Assembly: GCF_031128465.2 (NCBI RefSeq)
Contig: NZ_CP155618.1
Span: forward strand, 1,249,501 to 1,313,500
Direction: 5' to 3'
DNA: 64,000 nt
Source of the DNA: Mariniflexile litorale
GTDB lineage: Bacteria; Bacteroidota; Bacteroidia; Flavobacteriales; Flavobacteriaceae
Both the position numbers and the translations under genes were made by a program. The notes beneath the pieces were generated by a model, which was not told the origin of the DNA, searched no databases, and was given only the letters and a program-made list of their open reading frames with translations. Shown here in pieces: positions 34,541 to 43,179 of this stretch; position 1 is the first letter of the stretch; each line of letters begins with the position of its first letter.

Positions 34541-34882
34541 ATGAAAAAAAACTACATTTTAACTTTATTTTTTGCATTAGTATTTTTTACAACCCTCTCG
34601 GGGTTTAGTCAAAATAATGCAAACAATACTACGATTGAACAAAGCATAGAAGACTTATCTATCTATCCCAACCCTGTTACTAACGGTAAAACCTTTATAT
34701 ATATTACATCTAAACTTAATTTAACGAAAAAAATTGAGTTTTACGATGTTTTAGGTAAACAAATTTTCAGCATAGTTTTAACTGGTAAGGAATTAAATAT
34801 TTCCAACTTAAGTAAAGGTGTTTATATTTTAAAGATCACTGAAAATAATATAAGCGAAACAAGAAAATTAGTAATAAAGTAA
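34541..34882 (+). CDS. Signal peptide plus T9SS type A sorting domain, no cargo
   Basis: 113 residues. A signal peptide (1-23, '..TTLSGFSQ') and a short Asn/Thr-rich linker lead directly to a type A C-terminal sorting domain: 'SIYPNPVTNGKTFIY', 'IEFYDVLGKQIFS', 'ISNLSKGVYILKI', 'TRKLVIK'. Normally this roughly 75-residue domain sends a large cargo through the type IX system to the cell surface; here no cargo domain remains. It may be a stand-alone surface peptide or the remnant of a bigger gene. It ends in a good terminator. Confidence 0.85.
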   Translation: MKKNYILTLFFALVFFTTLSGFSQNNANNTTIEQSIEDLSIYPNPVTNGKTFIYITSKLNLTKKIEFYDVLGKQIFSIVLTGKELNISNLSKGVYILKITENNISETRKLVIK

Positions 34883-34905
34883 TGAAATACCCTTTATAAA
34901 TTTTT

Positions 34906-34934
34906 AAAGCGTTACCATTTGGTAGCGCTTTTTT
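34906..34934 (+). terminator. Terminator of the T9SS-domain gene
   Basis: An 11-bp stem (AAAGCGTTACC with GGTAGCGCTTT, one G-T pair), ATTT loop, then a T-run, 23 bp after the stop. Its loop also holds the -33 TTTG of the next gene's promoter. Confidence 0.88.
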
Positions 34935-34950
34935 ATTTTATCTACTTTTG
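34918..34950 (+). promoter_or_regulatory. Promoter of the LuxE-like gene, overlapping a terminator
   Basis: TTTG (34918-34921), 21-bp spacer, TACTTTTG (34943-34950). The ATG at 34955 follows only 4 bp later, so transcription would start at or next to the start codon (leaderless or nearly so). Confidence 0.5.
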
Positions 34951-34954
34951 TCAT

Positions 34955-35935
34955 ATGATAAATACGGATGCTATTTTTAATATACAATCGGAAACCCAAT
35001 TTAATGAATTGGCATTAAAAATTTTTAAATATCAATTTGAAAACAATCGTGTTTACAGATCATTTTGCGATTTATTATACAAACACCCCAGCGATGTAAA
35101 AACCATGCAAGAGATTCCGTTTTTACCAATTCAATTTTTCAAAACACATGATATTGTAAGTTCAACCGAACCTATTCAAAGCACTTTTACCAGTTCTGGA
35201 ACTACAGGAAGCATTACAAGTAAACATTTGGTTACTAATTTAGAAATCTATAAAGAAAGCTTCAATAAAGGATTTCAAAAATTCTATAGTAACATTGAAG
35301 ATTATATAGTTTTAGCATTACTACCATCTTACCTAGAGCGTGAGGGATCTTCTTTAATATACATGGTTGATGCTTTAATTAAACAATCTAAGCATTCAGG
35401 AAGCGGGTTTTATTTAAATAATATTTCAGAATTAAAAGACAAATTAATACGTTTAGATTCTGAAGGAAAAAAAGTACTATTAATAGGTGTTTCTTTTGCT
35501 TTGTTAGATTTAGTTGAAACACATCAGTTCAACTTAAAACATACTATTGTAATGGAAACTGGCGGTATGAAGGGACGTAGAAAAGAATTGATTCGTGAAG
35601 AATTACACCTCCAATTAAAACAAGGTTTTGGCGTAACATCTATTCATAGTGAATATGGCATGACCGAGTTACTAAGTCAAGCCTACTCTAAAGGCAATGG
35701 TGTTTTTAACACTCCAAACTGGATGCGTATTTTAACCCGAGATACCGAGGACGCTCTAAGCATTCAACCCAAAGGTAAAGCAGGTGGTATTAATGTGATT
35801 GATTTAGCTAATATTAATTCTTGCTCCTTTATTGCTACTCAAGATTTGGGTAAGGTTTATGAAAATGGTTCTTTTGAAATTATTGGACGTTTTGATGATT
35901 CTGATATACGTGGTTGTAACCTTATGGTGCTATAA
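34955..35935 (+). CDS. LuxE-like acyl-protein synthetase / acyltransferase
   Basis: 326 residues from ATG 34955; a 12-residue extension begins at a non-ATG codon inside the preceding terminator and is rejected. 'FLPIQFFKTHDIVS' and the AMP-loop 'TFTSSGTTGSITSKH' match the LuxE / acyl-protein synthetase group, with 'GFGVTSIHSEYGMTELLSQAY' later. LuxE activates a fatty acid as acyl-AMP and transfers it to its own Cys. No lux genes are here, so the role is probably in another acyl transfer (for example polyketide or exopolysaccharide decoration); that is a guess. Confidence 0.85.
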   Translation: MINTDAIFNIQSETQFNELALKIFKYQFENNRVYRSFCDLLYKHPSDVKTMQEIPFLPIQFFKTHDIVSSTEPIQSTFTSSGTTGSITSKHLVTNLEIYKESFNKGFQKFYSNIEDYIVLALLPSYLEREGSSLIYMVDALIKQSKHSGSGFYLNNISELKDKLIRLDSEGKKVLLIGVSFALLDLVETHQFNLKHTIVMETGGMKGRRKELIREELHLQLKQGFGVTSIHSEYGMTELLSQAYSKGNGVFNTPNWMRILTRDTEDALSIQPKGKAGGINVIDLANINSCSFIATQDLGKVYENGSFEIIGRFDDSDIRGCNLMVL

Positions 35936-35974
35936 GTTACAAACTGCTTTCCAACTTATTGTAAAACCAACTTT

Positions 35975-36431
35975 ATGAAAAGTCTAATCCCTTTACCTAA
36001 TCCCTTTATATTTACTTTACGCCATTATAAGCTTCTCACAAATTATTGATTACAACATAAATAAAGGATTTGCAGTAGATGGTTACGATGTGGTTGCTTA
36101 TTCTAACAATCAAGCAATGGAAGGCAACAATATTTCATTACAAAATTTGATGGTGTAAACTACAAATTCGTTTCTAAAGAAAATTTAAATTTACTTAAGA
36201 AGACCCTTCAAAAATATTTACCTCAATATGGAGGCTATTGTGCTTATGCCAGGTACAAAAAGAGACAAAGTAGGTATAAACCCTGAAACTTTTGAAATAA
36301 ATGATGGCAAACTCTACTTGTTTTATAATCCTTGGGGAACAAACACCTTCAAATTATGGAAAAACGAAAGCCCTGAAATATTAAAACAAAAAGCAGATAA
36401 AAATTGGGAACAAATAAAATTTAAAAAATAA
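35975..36431 (+). pseudogene. YHS-domain protein, disrupted by at least three frame changes
   Basis: Joining frames gives a recognisable exported YHS protein: a signal-like start at 35975, then 'QIIDYNINKGFAVDGYDVVAY' in a second frame from about 36030, then 'YFITKFDGVNYKFVSKENL..QYGGYCAYA' in a third from about 36130, and from about 36245 'PGTKRDKVGINPETFEINDG' to 'LYLFYNPWGTNTFKLW' and the stop. Each switch breaks the frame, so no full product can be made. Family members bind metal or act as small accessory domains in Bacteroidetes. The reading frames still lack internal stops within each piece, so the loss looks recent, or the breaks are sequencing errors. Confidence 0.8.
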
Positions 36432-36518
36432 TTTATTTATAATGTAAGTTTTAAAATTGAAATACGACTATTTATAAACTATGAAAAAGAAATATTAAAG
36501 TTTTTGGTTGGTTATTTT

Positions 36519-36544
36519 AAAGCCTGAGCTCTCGCTCAGGCTTT
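36519..36544. terminator. Terminator downstream of tyrS
   Basis: A perfect 11-bp stem AAAGCCTGAGC/GCTCAGGCTTT with a TCTC loop, 9 bp past the tyrS stop. It may also end any read-through from the broken YHS gene. Confidence 0.8.
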
Positions 36545-36552
36545 AATGTTTT

Positions 36553-37848
36553 TTATACAATTCTTAAAATAAAATAATTCTTTTTACCACGTTGTAACAA
36601 TACAAATTTATTATTAATTAAGTCTGTTGAAGTAATTACATAATCGTCTTTTACTTTTTCTTTATTTACCGATATAGAGTTTTCCTTTAAAGCACGACGC
36701 GCTTCACCATTCGATTTTAAAAACCCTCCTTTTTCAGCTAAAGCAGCAATAATATCTAATCCAGATTCTATATCTGCAAGGGCTATTTCAGTTAAAGGCA
36801 CGCCATCAAAAACATCTAAAAATGTTTTCTCATTCAATTGTTTTAAATCATCACCTGTCGAGTTTCCAAAAAGTATTTCACTTGCTTTAATGGCATTTTC
36901 TAATTCTTCTTTAGAATGTACCATCGTAGTTATTTCTTCTGCCAAACGCTTTTGTAAAACACGCAAATGTGGTGCTTCATTATGTTCTTTAATTAAACTT
37001 TCTATGTCTTCACGGGTTAGAAAAGTGAAAATTTTAATATATTTTTCAGCATCAACATCGCTTGTATTTAACCAATATTGATAAAATTTATAAGGCGAGG
37101 TTCTTTCGGTATCTAACCAAATATTTCCCCCCTCAGTTTTACCAAATTTAGTACCATCTGCTTTTGTGATTAATGGCCATGTTAAGGCATATCCCTTTCC
37201 TGCATCTACACGACGTATTAACTCGGTACCTGTAGTGATGTTCCCCCACTGGTCACTTCCTCCCATTTGTAATGTACATTGCTTATTTCGATACAAATGC
37301 AAAAAATCATAGCCCTGTACTAATTGATAGGTAAACTCTGTAAAACTCATTCCTACTGCAGACTCTGAAGACAAACGTTTTTTAACCGAATCTTTAGCCA
37401 TCATATAATTTACCGTAATATGCTTACCAACATCGCGAATAAACTCTAAAAACGAAAAGTTTTTCATCCAATCGTAATTATTCACAATAATAGCAGCATT
37501 TTCAGCATCACTATCAAAATCTAAAAAGCGTGATAATTGTTCCTTAAGCGCATCTTGATTATGTCTTAATGTTTTTTCGTCAAGCAAATTACGCTCAGAC
37601 GATTTTCCTGATGGATCTCCAATCATTCCTGTTGCACCTCCAACAAGGGCTACGGGCTTATGTCCTGCCAATTGGAAATGTTTAAGTCCCATAACACCAA
37701 CTAAATGGCCAATATGCAATGAGTCGGCTGTTGGATCAATACCTACATATGCCAAACGCATAGCTTCCATCAAGTGTTCTTCGGTTCCTGGCATGCTATC
37801 CTGTATCATACCGCGCCACGTTAATTCTTCTACAAAATTCTTTTTCAT
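36553..37848 (-). CDS. tyrS: Tyrosyl-tRNA synthetase
   Basis: 431 residues from ATG 37848 (the longer form begins with TTG). HIGH motif '[14 protein letters not shown]', tyrosine pocket '[13 protein letters not shown]', '[11 protein letters not shown]', and the KMSKS equivalent '[13 protein letters not shown]' are present, followed by a C-terminal S4 domain. It charges tRNA-Tyr. A -7 box lies at 37875-37882. Single gene. Confidence 0.97.
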   Translation of the reverse strand: MKKNFVEELTWRGMIQDSMPGTEEHLMEAMRLAYVGIDPTADSLHIGHLVGVMGLKHFQLAGHKPVALVGGATGMIGDPSGKSSERNLLDEKTLRHNQDALKEQLSRFLDFDSDAENAAIIVNNYDWMKNFSFLEFIRDVGKHITVNYMMAKDSVKKRLSSESAVGMSFTEFTYQLVQGYDFLHLYRNKQCTLQMGGSDQWGNITTGTELIRRVDAGKGYALTWPLITKADGTKFGKTEGGNIWLDTERTSPYKFYQYWLNTSDVDAEKYIKIFTFLTREDIESLIKEHNEAPHLRVLQKRLAEEITTMVHSKEELENAIKASEILFGNSTGDDLKQLNEKTFLDVFDGVPLTEIALADIESGLDIIAALAEKGGFLKSNGEARRALKENSISVNKEKVKDDYVITSTDLINNKFVLLQRGKKNYFILRIV

Positions 37849-37874
37849 TTTTTTCAATTTTCACAAAACTAGGG

Positions 37875-37882
37875 CAAAGATA
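37875..37882 (-). promoter_or_regulatory. -7 box of tyrS
   Basis: TATCTTTG on the minus strand, 27 bp before the ATG at 37848; no ideally spaced -33 TTG. Confidence 0.45.
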
Positions 37883-37988
37883 AAAATCAATGTATAATTC
37901 TTTGGTTTTAAAGATGAAAGTTTTAATGTTTAGAAGAAACGCTAAGCAAAAACCATTGACAAGACTAAATATTTACTATTTTAGTCGT

Positions 37989-38996
37989 ATGATTTTAGTA
38001 ACAGGAAGTACTGGTTTAGTCGGTTCGCATTTGCTTTACAGTCTAGTAAGTAATAACGAAAAAGTGCGGGCTATTTACAGAAGTAAACGCAAGCTAGATC
38101 AAGTTAAAAATGTTTTTGCTACTTATACAAGTGACTACACAACGCTTTTTGAATCTATTGAATGGGTACAAGCCGATATTTTAGATATTCCTGCATTAAC
38201 TGAGGCGTTTAATGGTGTAACTTATGTATATCATTGTGCTGCTTTTGTATCTTTTGAACCCGACAAATACCATCTTTTAAGAAAAACAAATATTGAAGGT
38301 ACCGCCAATATTATCAACTTTTGTATTTCAAATAATATAAAAAAACTTTGTCATGTTAGTTCGATTGCTACATTAGGAAAAACTCTTAATAATAATCCTA
38401 TTACTGAAGAAACCGTTTGGAATCCAGAAGACGATAACAACGTGTATGCTATTACCAAATATGGTGCAGAAATGGAGGTTTGGCGCGGTACACAAGAAGG
38501 CTTAAACGCTGTAATTATAAATCCAGGCGTTATTTTAGGTGCTGGCATTTGGAGTTTTGGCTCTGGTAGTTTGTTCAAAAAAGCGCATAAAGGTTTAAAT
38601 TATTATACCTCTGGTACTATTGGACTTATTGCTGTTAAAGATGTAGTAACGGTCATGATTCGTTTAATGAAAAGTAATATTATAAATGAACGCTTCGTGT
38701 TAGTTGCAGAAAATTGGACTTACAAACACTTTTTGCAAACTTTAGCACTCTCGGTAAAAGCAACACCACCAAAGAAACTAGCAGGTTCATTTTTGTTAAG
38801 TTTAGGTTGGAGGTTAGATTGGTTAAATCACCAATTAACTGGAAAAAGGAGACAATTAACAAAACAACTTACAACTTCTTTAATGTCTGAAACAAATCAT
38901 AACAGCCAGAAACTTAAAACCGCTTTAAATTTCAATTTTAAAGATATAAAAGAAACTATTTTCGAGATCGGCGATTCTTATGTGAAACAGGATTAA
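37989..38996 (+). CDS. NAD(P)-dependent epimerase/dehydratase (extended SDR)
   Basis: 335 residues from ATG 37989, which starts right at 'MILVTGSTGLVGSHLLYSL' (Rossmann GxxGxxG); the longer frame adds 33 non-family residues. 'YVYHCAAFVSF' and the catalytic YxxxK in 'VYAITKYGAEMEVWRG' place it with extended short-chain dehydrogenases. Such Bacteroidetes proteins are annotated as sugar epimerases or flavonol-reductase-like enzymes; the substrate is unknown. Its end overlaps the DUF4296 gene by 41 bp tail to tail. Confidence 0.88.
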   Translation: MILVTGSTGLVGSHLLYSLVSNNEKVRAIYRSKRKLDQVKNVFATYTSDYTTLFESIEWVQADILDIPALTEAFNGVTYVYHCAAFVSFEPDKYHLLRKTNIEGTANIINFCISNNIKKLCHVSSIATLGKTLNNNPITEETVWNPEDDNNVYAITKYGAEMEVWRGTQEGLNAVIINPGVILGAGIWSFGSGSLFKKAHKGLNYYTSGTIGLIAVKDVVTVMIRLMKSNIINERFVLVAENWTYKHFLQTLALSVKATPPKKLAGSFLLSLGWRLDWLNHQLTGKRRQLTKQLTTSLMSETNHNSQKLKTALNFNFKDIKETIFEIGDSYVKQD

Positions 38997-39489
38997 TTAA
39001 AACACCCTCTTCTTCTTTAATTTTCTTCTTCAATAAATCTTCAGTTAAAGTATCCTTTTTTATGCTTATATCAAGCGAATCTTTCACTTTCAATGCATTA
39101 ATGGAATCTTCTACTCTTTTTTTCTGTTTTTCTTCTTCTTCTAATTTCCTTTCGTTTAAAACTGTTTTTAGCTTTTCTAAACTGTCTGAAATGGTATTAT
39201 AGATTTCTTCGTAATCTTTTATATGGTAGGCATAATATGAATTACTTAAAGCAAATTGCAAGCTATCTATACCGTATTTTTCAAAAACGTAGCTATCAAA
39301 CTCAATTCCCCGCTCTTGCATTTTTTGTTTATAGGCATGTGTAGCCGACCCCATTAATCTGGCATCAATTAAAATGTTTACCATCATTTTTTTGGAAATC
39401 AAATTATTTGGTTTTTTGGGACCACCAAAATTATTACATGCTACAACAAGTAAAACAAAGCTTAAATAGGGTATAAAACGTTTTATCAT
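38956..39489 (-). CDS. DUF4296 lipoprotein
   Basis: 177 residues. A lipoprotein signal with lipobox '..LLVVACNNF' (Cys18), then 'KMMVNILIDARLMGSATHAYKQ' and 'YGIDSLQFALSNSYYAYHIKDYEEIY', the DUF4296 core of a Bacteroidetes-only family of unknown role. The C-terminal half is a Lys/Glu coiled coil. It shares an ATGA overlap with pyrC upstream, so it is the tail of the DPM-like, pyrC, DUF4296 operon. Confidence 0.88.
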   Translation of the reverse strand: MIKRFIPYLSFVLLVVACNNFGGPKKPNNLISKKMMVNILIDARLMGSATHAYKQKMQERGIEFDSYVFEKYGIDSLQFALSNSYYAYHIKDYEEIYNTISDSLEKLKTVLNERKLEEEEKQKKRVEDSINALKVKDSLDISIKKDTLTEDLLKKKIKEEEGVLINPVSHKNRRSRK

Positions 39490-40835
39490 GATCTGTTAAA
39501 GGTTAATCTTTTAGCAGCTTTCACATCAATAAATTTAGAATTTTGATATACCAAACTACCATTTACAAAAGTATGTGTAATTCGTGATCGAAATGTAGTC
39601 CCTTCAAATGGAGACCAGCCACATTTGTATAAAATATTATCTTTATTTACTGTCCATGGATTATTTAAATCTACTAAAACTAAATCGGCAAAATAACCTT
39701 CTTTTATATAACCTCGTTTTTCAACCTGAAATAAAATAGCTGGGTTATGGCACATCTTTTCTACTATTTTTTCTATTGAAATTTTACCTTTATGATGCAT
39801 TTCTAACATAGCAGGCAAAGCGTGTTGTACCAAAGGTCCTCCAGAAGGCGCCTTAGTATAAACGTTACTTTTCTCTTCTAAAGTATGTGGCGCATGGTCT
39901 GTTGCAATAACATCAATCCGATCATCTAGCAAGGCTTCCCATAATTTCTCCCTGTCTTCTTCTGTCTTTACTGCCGGATTCCATTTAATTAGTGTTCCCT
40001 TTTTATCATAATCTTTATCGGAAAACCATAAATGATGAATACAAACCTCAGCTGTAATTTTTTTATCTTTTAAAGGAATTTTATTGCTAAATAATTTTGT
40101 TTCCTTTCCTGTTGAAAGATGAAACACATGTAATCTTGCCCCTGTTTTTTCGGCTAATTTAATAGCTTTTGAAGATGATAAATAGCAAGCTTCTTGACTT
40201 CTAATTAGAGGATGGTATTTTATAGGAATATCATCTCCGAACTTATCTAAATACTCTTCAAAATTCTTTTTTATAGTAGCTTCATCTTCGCAATGCACAG
40301 AAATAAGCAACTTAGTACTTTTAAAAATTTTCTCCAGTACAGCTGTATCATCAACCAACATATTTCCTGTTGAAGATCCTAAAAATAATTTTAACCCTGC
40401 AACGTTATGAGCATCTACTTTTAAAATTTCTTCTAAATTATCATTTGTTCCGCCAAACATAAACGAATAGTTTGCTGATGATGTTTTAGATGCTATATCA
40501 AATTTTTCTTCTAATTTGTCAATAGTTGTAGTTTGCGGATAGGTATTAGGCATTTCAATAAACGAAGTAATACCACCAGCAATAGCTGCTTTACTTTCTG
40601 ATTCAATAGTTGCTTTTTGTGTTAACCCTGGCTCTCTGAAATGTACTTGATCATCAATAGCACCAGGTAACAAATATTTCCCTTCTGCATCAATAACATG
40701 TACATCGGAAGATTTAGCACTTATTGAGTCGCTAACTTCTTTAATATACTCTCCTTCAATTAATATATCGCCATTAAAAATAGCCCCATCATTAACAATA
40801 TGAGCATTTTTAATAAGTATGATTTTTGGTTTCAT
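39486..40835 (-). CDS. pyrC: Dihydroorotase
   Basis: 449 residues of the amidohydrolase fold. 'IDDQVHFREPGLTQKATI' is the metal-site strand; the first His of the usual HxH is Gln63, His65 is kept. 'EMPNTYPQT', carboxylated-Lys region 'GLKLFLGSSTG', 'HCEDE', 'HVFHLST' and 'ATDHAPHTLEEK' follow. It closes carbamoyl-aspartate to dihydroorotate in pyrimidine synthesis. The DDQ form recurs in Bacteroidetes PyrC, so it is a lineage trait. Middle gene of the operon. Confidence 0.94.
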   Translation of the reverse strand: MKPKIILIKNAHIVNDGAIFNGDILIEGEYIKEVSDSISAKSSDVHVIDAEGKYLLPGAIDDQVHFREPGLTQKATIESESKAAIAGGITSFIEMPNTYPQTTTIDKLEEKFDIASKTSSANYSFMFGGTNDNLEEILKVDAHNVAGLKLFLGSSTGNMLVDDTAVLEKIFKSTKLLISVHCEDEATIKKNFEEYLDKFGDDIPIKYHPLIRSQEACYLSSSKAIKLAEKTGARLHVFHLSTGKETKLFSNKIPLKDKKITAEVCIHHLWFSDKDYDKKGTLIKWNPAVKTEEDREKLWEALLDDRIDVIATDHAPHTLEEKSNVYTKAPSGGPLVQHALPAMLEMHHKGKISIEKIVEKMCHNPAILFQVEKRGYIKEGYFADLVLVDLNNPWTVNKDNILYKCGWSPFEGTTFRSRITHTFVNGSLVYQNSKFIDVKAAKRLTFNRS

Positions 40836-40855
40836 TTGTTTATTTTTTTATCTAT

Positions 40856-41578
40856 TTACTTCTTAAATAGACTTTTTATTTTCATTGAAATAACTCCAAA
40901 AATAGCTTCAGATATTATTCCTGAACTTAATTTTGACTCTCCTAATGTTCTATCTGTAAAAATTACAGGCACTTCTGTTATTTCAAACCCTTTTAAATAA
41001 GCTTTAAATTTCATTTCTATTTGAAAGGCATAACCAATAAACTTAATAGTGTCTAAATTTATCGTTTCTAATACTTTACGTTTATAACAAACAAAACCAG
41101 CCGTTGTATCGTGTATCCTCATACCCGTAATAATACGCACATAACGCGATGCAAAATACGACATAAGTACGCGACTCATAGGCCAGTTAACCACATTAAC
41201 GCCCGTTACATAACGCGAACCTATAGCTAAATCGGCTTCTTGTACATGACACGCATGATGTAATTTTATTAAATCGTTTGGGTCATGTGAAAAATCGGCA
41301 TCCATTTCAAAAATATATTGATAACTTTTTTTTAAGCACCATTTAAATCCATGAATATAAGCTGTTCCCAACCCAGATTTTAATTTTCTAACTTCTAAAT
41401 ACAACCTGTCTGGAAACTCTTTTTGGAGTTCCCTTACTTTTAAACTCGTTAAATCTGGCGAGTTATCATCAACTACAAGAACATGTATAGCATCCGACTG
41501 AGAAAATACCGCTTTTATTATAGCTTCAATATTTTCTATTTCATTGTATGTGGGAATGATAACAACCGTATCAGTCAT
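40856..41578 (-). CDS. Polyprenol-phosphate mannosyltransferase-like GT2 (DPM1-like)
   Basis: 240 residues. GT2 motifs 'VVIIPTYNEIENIEAII', 'LVVDDNSPDLTSLKVRELQ', 'FEMDADFSHDP', and 'GSRYVTGVNVVNWPMSR' are those of dolichol/polyprenol phosphate mannose synthases. It lacks a C-terminal GtrA-type anchor, so it is a soluble or peripheral enzyme giving lipid-linked sugar for glycosylation. First gene of the operon with pyrC and DUF4296; -7 box at 41612-41619. Confidence 0.93.
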   Translation of the reverse strand: MTDTVVIIPTYNEIENIEAIIKAVFSQSDAIHVLVVDDNSPDLTSLKVRELQKEFPDRLYLEVRKLKSGLGTAYIHGFKWCLKKSYQYIFEMDADFSHDPNDLIKLHHACHVQEADLAIGSRYVTGVNVVNWPMSRVLMSYFASRYVRIITGMRIHDTTAGFVCYKRKVLETINLDTIKFIGYAFQIEMKFKAYLKGFEITEVPVIFTDRTLGESKLSSGIISEAIFGVISMKIKSLFKK

Positions 41579-41611
41579 TCTTTAATTTTAATGAAAATGG
41601 GTTAATTTTTG

Positions 41612-41619
41612 CAAATGTA
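41612..41619 (-). promoter_or_regulatory. -7 box of the GT2-pyrC-DUF4296 operon
   Basis: TACATTTG on the minus strand, 33 bp before the GT2 start. No clear -33 TTG. Confidence 0.45.
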
Positions 41620-41698
41620 CATTATTAACAGTTTATTTATTTTAAATATTCCTTAATAATTAAATCATCTTCTAATATATTTATAATAATTTTACAGT

Positions 41699-42346
41699 AT
41701 GCTTAGGGAAACAATATCAAACGATTTTTTTACTATCATGCTTGTGGTGGGGCTTATACTTATTGCTAGCGCTAAATTAACAGCTCCTAGACGGTTTAAT
41801 GATTTTATTTCTGTAATAGGAAACTCGAAGTATCTAAAAATTTATTCACGAGAGCAAAAGTTTTTTGACAAATTTGATGCTTTATTGTTCACAAATCTTA
41901 TCATTTCTCTGTCTCTTTTTTGTTTTATTTCCTTTAAATTTTTCACAAGTTCAAATACCATATCATCAGATATCATGTTTAAAACTTCTTTTGGTATTAG
42001 CATGTTTATTTTAATAAAAGTGTTTATTGAACGTCTAATTGGAAGTCTTTTTGAAATTGATACTATGATAGACCAATATCTTTTTCAAAAAATAAGTTAC
42101 AAAAATTATTTAGGACTCGTACTCATACCCATCAACGCCTTATTGTTGTTTAGTTTTAAGCCTACATTAACCTTTTTTTACATAATTGTTTTTTTATTGC
42201 TTGTGGTGGTCTTAATCGGCCTATTTACTTCTTTCAAAGCCCATCAAACTTTAATAAAATACAACTTTTTTTATTTTATTTTATATCTTTGCGCACTTGA
42301 AATTGCACCGTGTATCATTTTGTACAAAGTAATCATTTCAAAATAG
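41699..42346 (+). CDS. DUF4271 membrane protein
   Basis: 215 residues, about six helices, matching the Bacteroidetes DUF4271 family by layout ('FRFNDFISVIGNSKYLKIYSRE'-like N-terminus and 'YLCALEIAPCIILYKVI' end). It almost always precedes hemD in this phylum, as here, but has no known activity. A box matching TAnnTTTG (TATCTTTG, 42284-42291) sits in its last codons. Confidence 0.88.
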   Translation: MLRETISNDFFTIMLVVGLILIASAKLTAPRRFNDFISVIGNSKYLKIYSREQKFFDKFDALLFTNLIISLSLFCFISFKFFTSSNTISSDIMFKTSFGISMFILIKVFIERLIGSLFEIDTMIDQYLFQKISYKNYLGLVLIPINALLLFSFKPTLTFFYIIVFLLLVVVLIGLFTSFKAHQTLIKYNFFYFILYLCALEIAPCIILYKVIISK

Positions 42347-42366
42347 AAGAATTAACTACTGCGCCT

Positions 42367-43116
42367 ATGAAAGTGAAAACCATTTTAGTATCTCAACCAG
42401 AACCTAAAATAGAGAACTCGCCTTATTTCGATTTAATAGAAAAACAAAAAGTAAAAATAGATTTTAGGCCTTTCATTCACGTTGAAGGAGTTTCTGCAAA
42501 AGAAATTAGACAACAAAAAGTTGACCTGAATAATTATACTGCTATCATTTTAACTAGTAGAAATGCTATAGACCACTTTTTTAGAGTTGCCGAAGAAATG
42601 CGATTTAAAGTACCCGACACCATGAAATATTTTTGTCAGTCTGAAGCAGTTGCTTTTTATCTTCAAAAATATGTGGTGTACAGAAAACGTAAAATTTATG
42701 TTGGAAAACGCAGCTTTTCGGAATTATCACCTTTAATTAAGAAATATAAAGAAGAAAAGTTCTTACTCCCTAACACCGATAAAGTGAAGGATGAAGTGCC
42801 AGATACTTTGAATGCTTTGGGTGTAGATTGGAAACAAGCTACTTTTTACAAAACTGTTATTAGCGACCTTTCAGATTTAGCTAATGTTTCTTATGATATA
42901 TTAGTGTTTTTCAGTCCTTCTGGTATTGATTCATTATTTCATAATTTCCCAGATTTCAAACAAAACGAAACACGTATAGCTGTATTTGGAGATACTACAA
43001 TAAAAGCTGTTGAGGAAAGAGGATTGCGTGTAGATGTTGCTGCACCAACCCCAGAAACACCTTCTATGACTATGGCCTTAGAAAAATATATTGAAAAGAT
43101 AAATAAAGCAAAATAA
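42367..43116 (+). CDS. hemD: Uroporphyrinogen-III synthase
   Basis: 249 residues from ATG 42367; the longer frame starts at GTG within DUF4271 and is less likely. The two-lobed HemD pattern is visible: 'ILVSQPEPKIENSPYFDLIEK', 'AIILTSRNAIDHFFRV', 'FLLPNTDKVKDEVPDTL' and 'ILVFFSPSGIDSLF'. It cyclises hydroxymethylbilane to the III isomer in heme synthesis. It follows DUF4271 by 20 bp and may have its own promoter inside that gene. Confidence 0.9.
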   Translation: MKVKTILVSQPEPKIENSPYFDLIEKQKVKIDFRPFIHVEGVSAKEIRQQKVDLNNYTAIILTSRNAIDHFFRVAEEMRFKVPDTMKYFCQSEAVAFYLQKYVVYRKRKIYVGKRSFSELSPLIKKYKEEKFLLPNTDKVKDEVPDTLNALGVDWKQATFYKTVISDLSDLANVSYDILVFFSPSGIDSLFHNFPDFKQNETRIAVFGDTTIKAVEERGLRVDVAAPTPETPSMTMALEKYIEKINKAK

Positions 43117-43135
43117 AAAATATATAAGCTTATAA

Positions 43136-43168
43136 GAAAGGGATGATTTATTTTAAATCATCCCTTTC
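43136..43168. terminator. Bidirectional terminator, hemD / pckA
   Basis: A perfect 15-bp stem (GAAAGGGATGATTTA and its complement), three-base loop, T-runs on the plus side and A-rich on the other, between convergent stops. Confidence 0.9.
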
Positions 43169-43179
43169 TATTTTTAATA

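Noticed and set aside
42284-42291. TATCTTTG inside the last codons of the DUF4271 gene as a hemD promoter
   Set aside because: No matching -33 TTG, and the bases are needed for conserved DUF4271 residues. Mentioned but not listed as a promoter.
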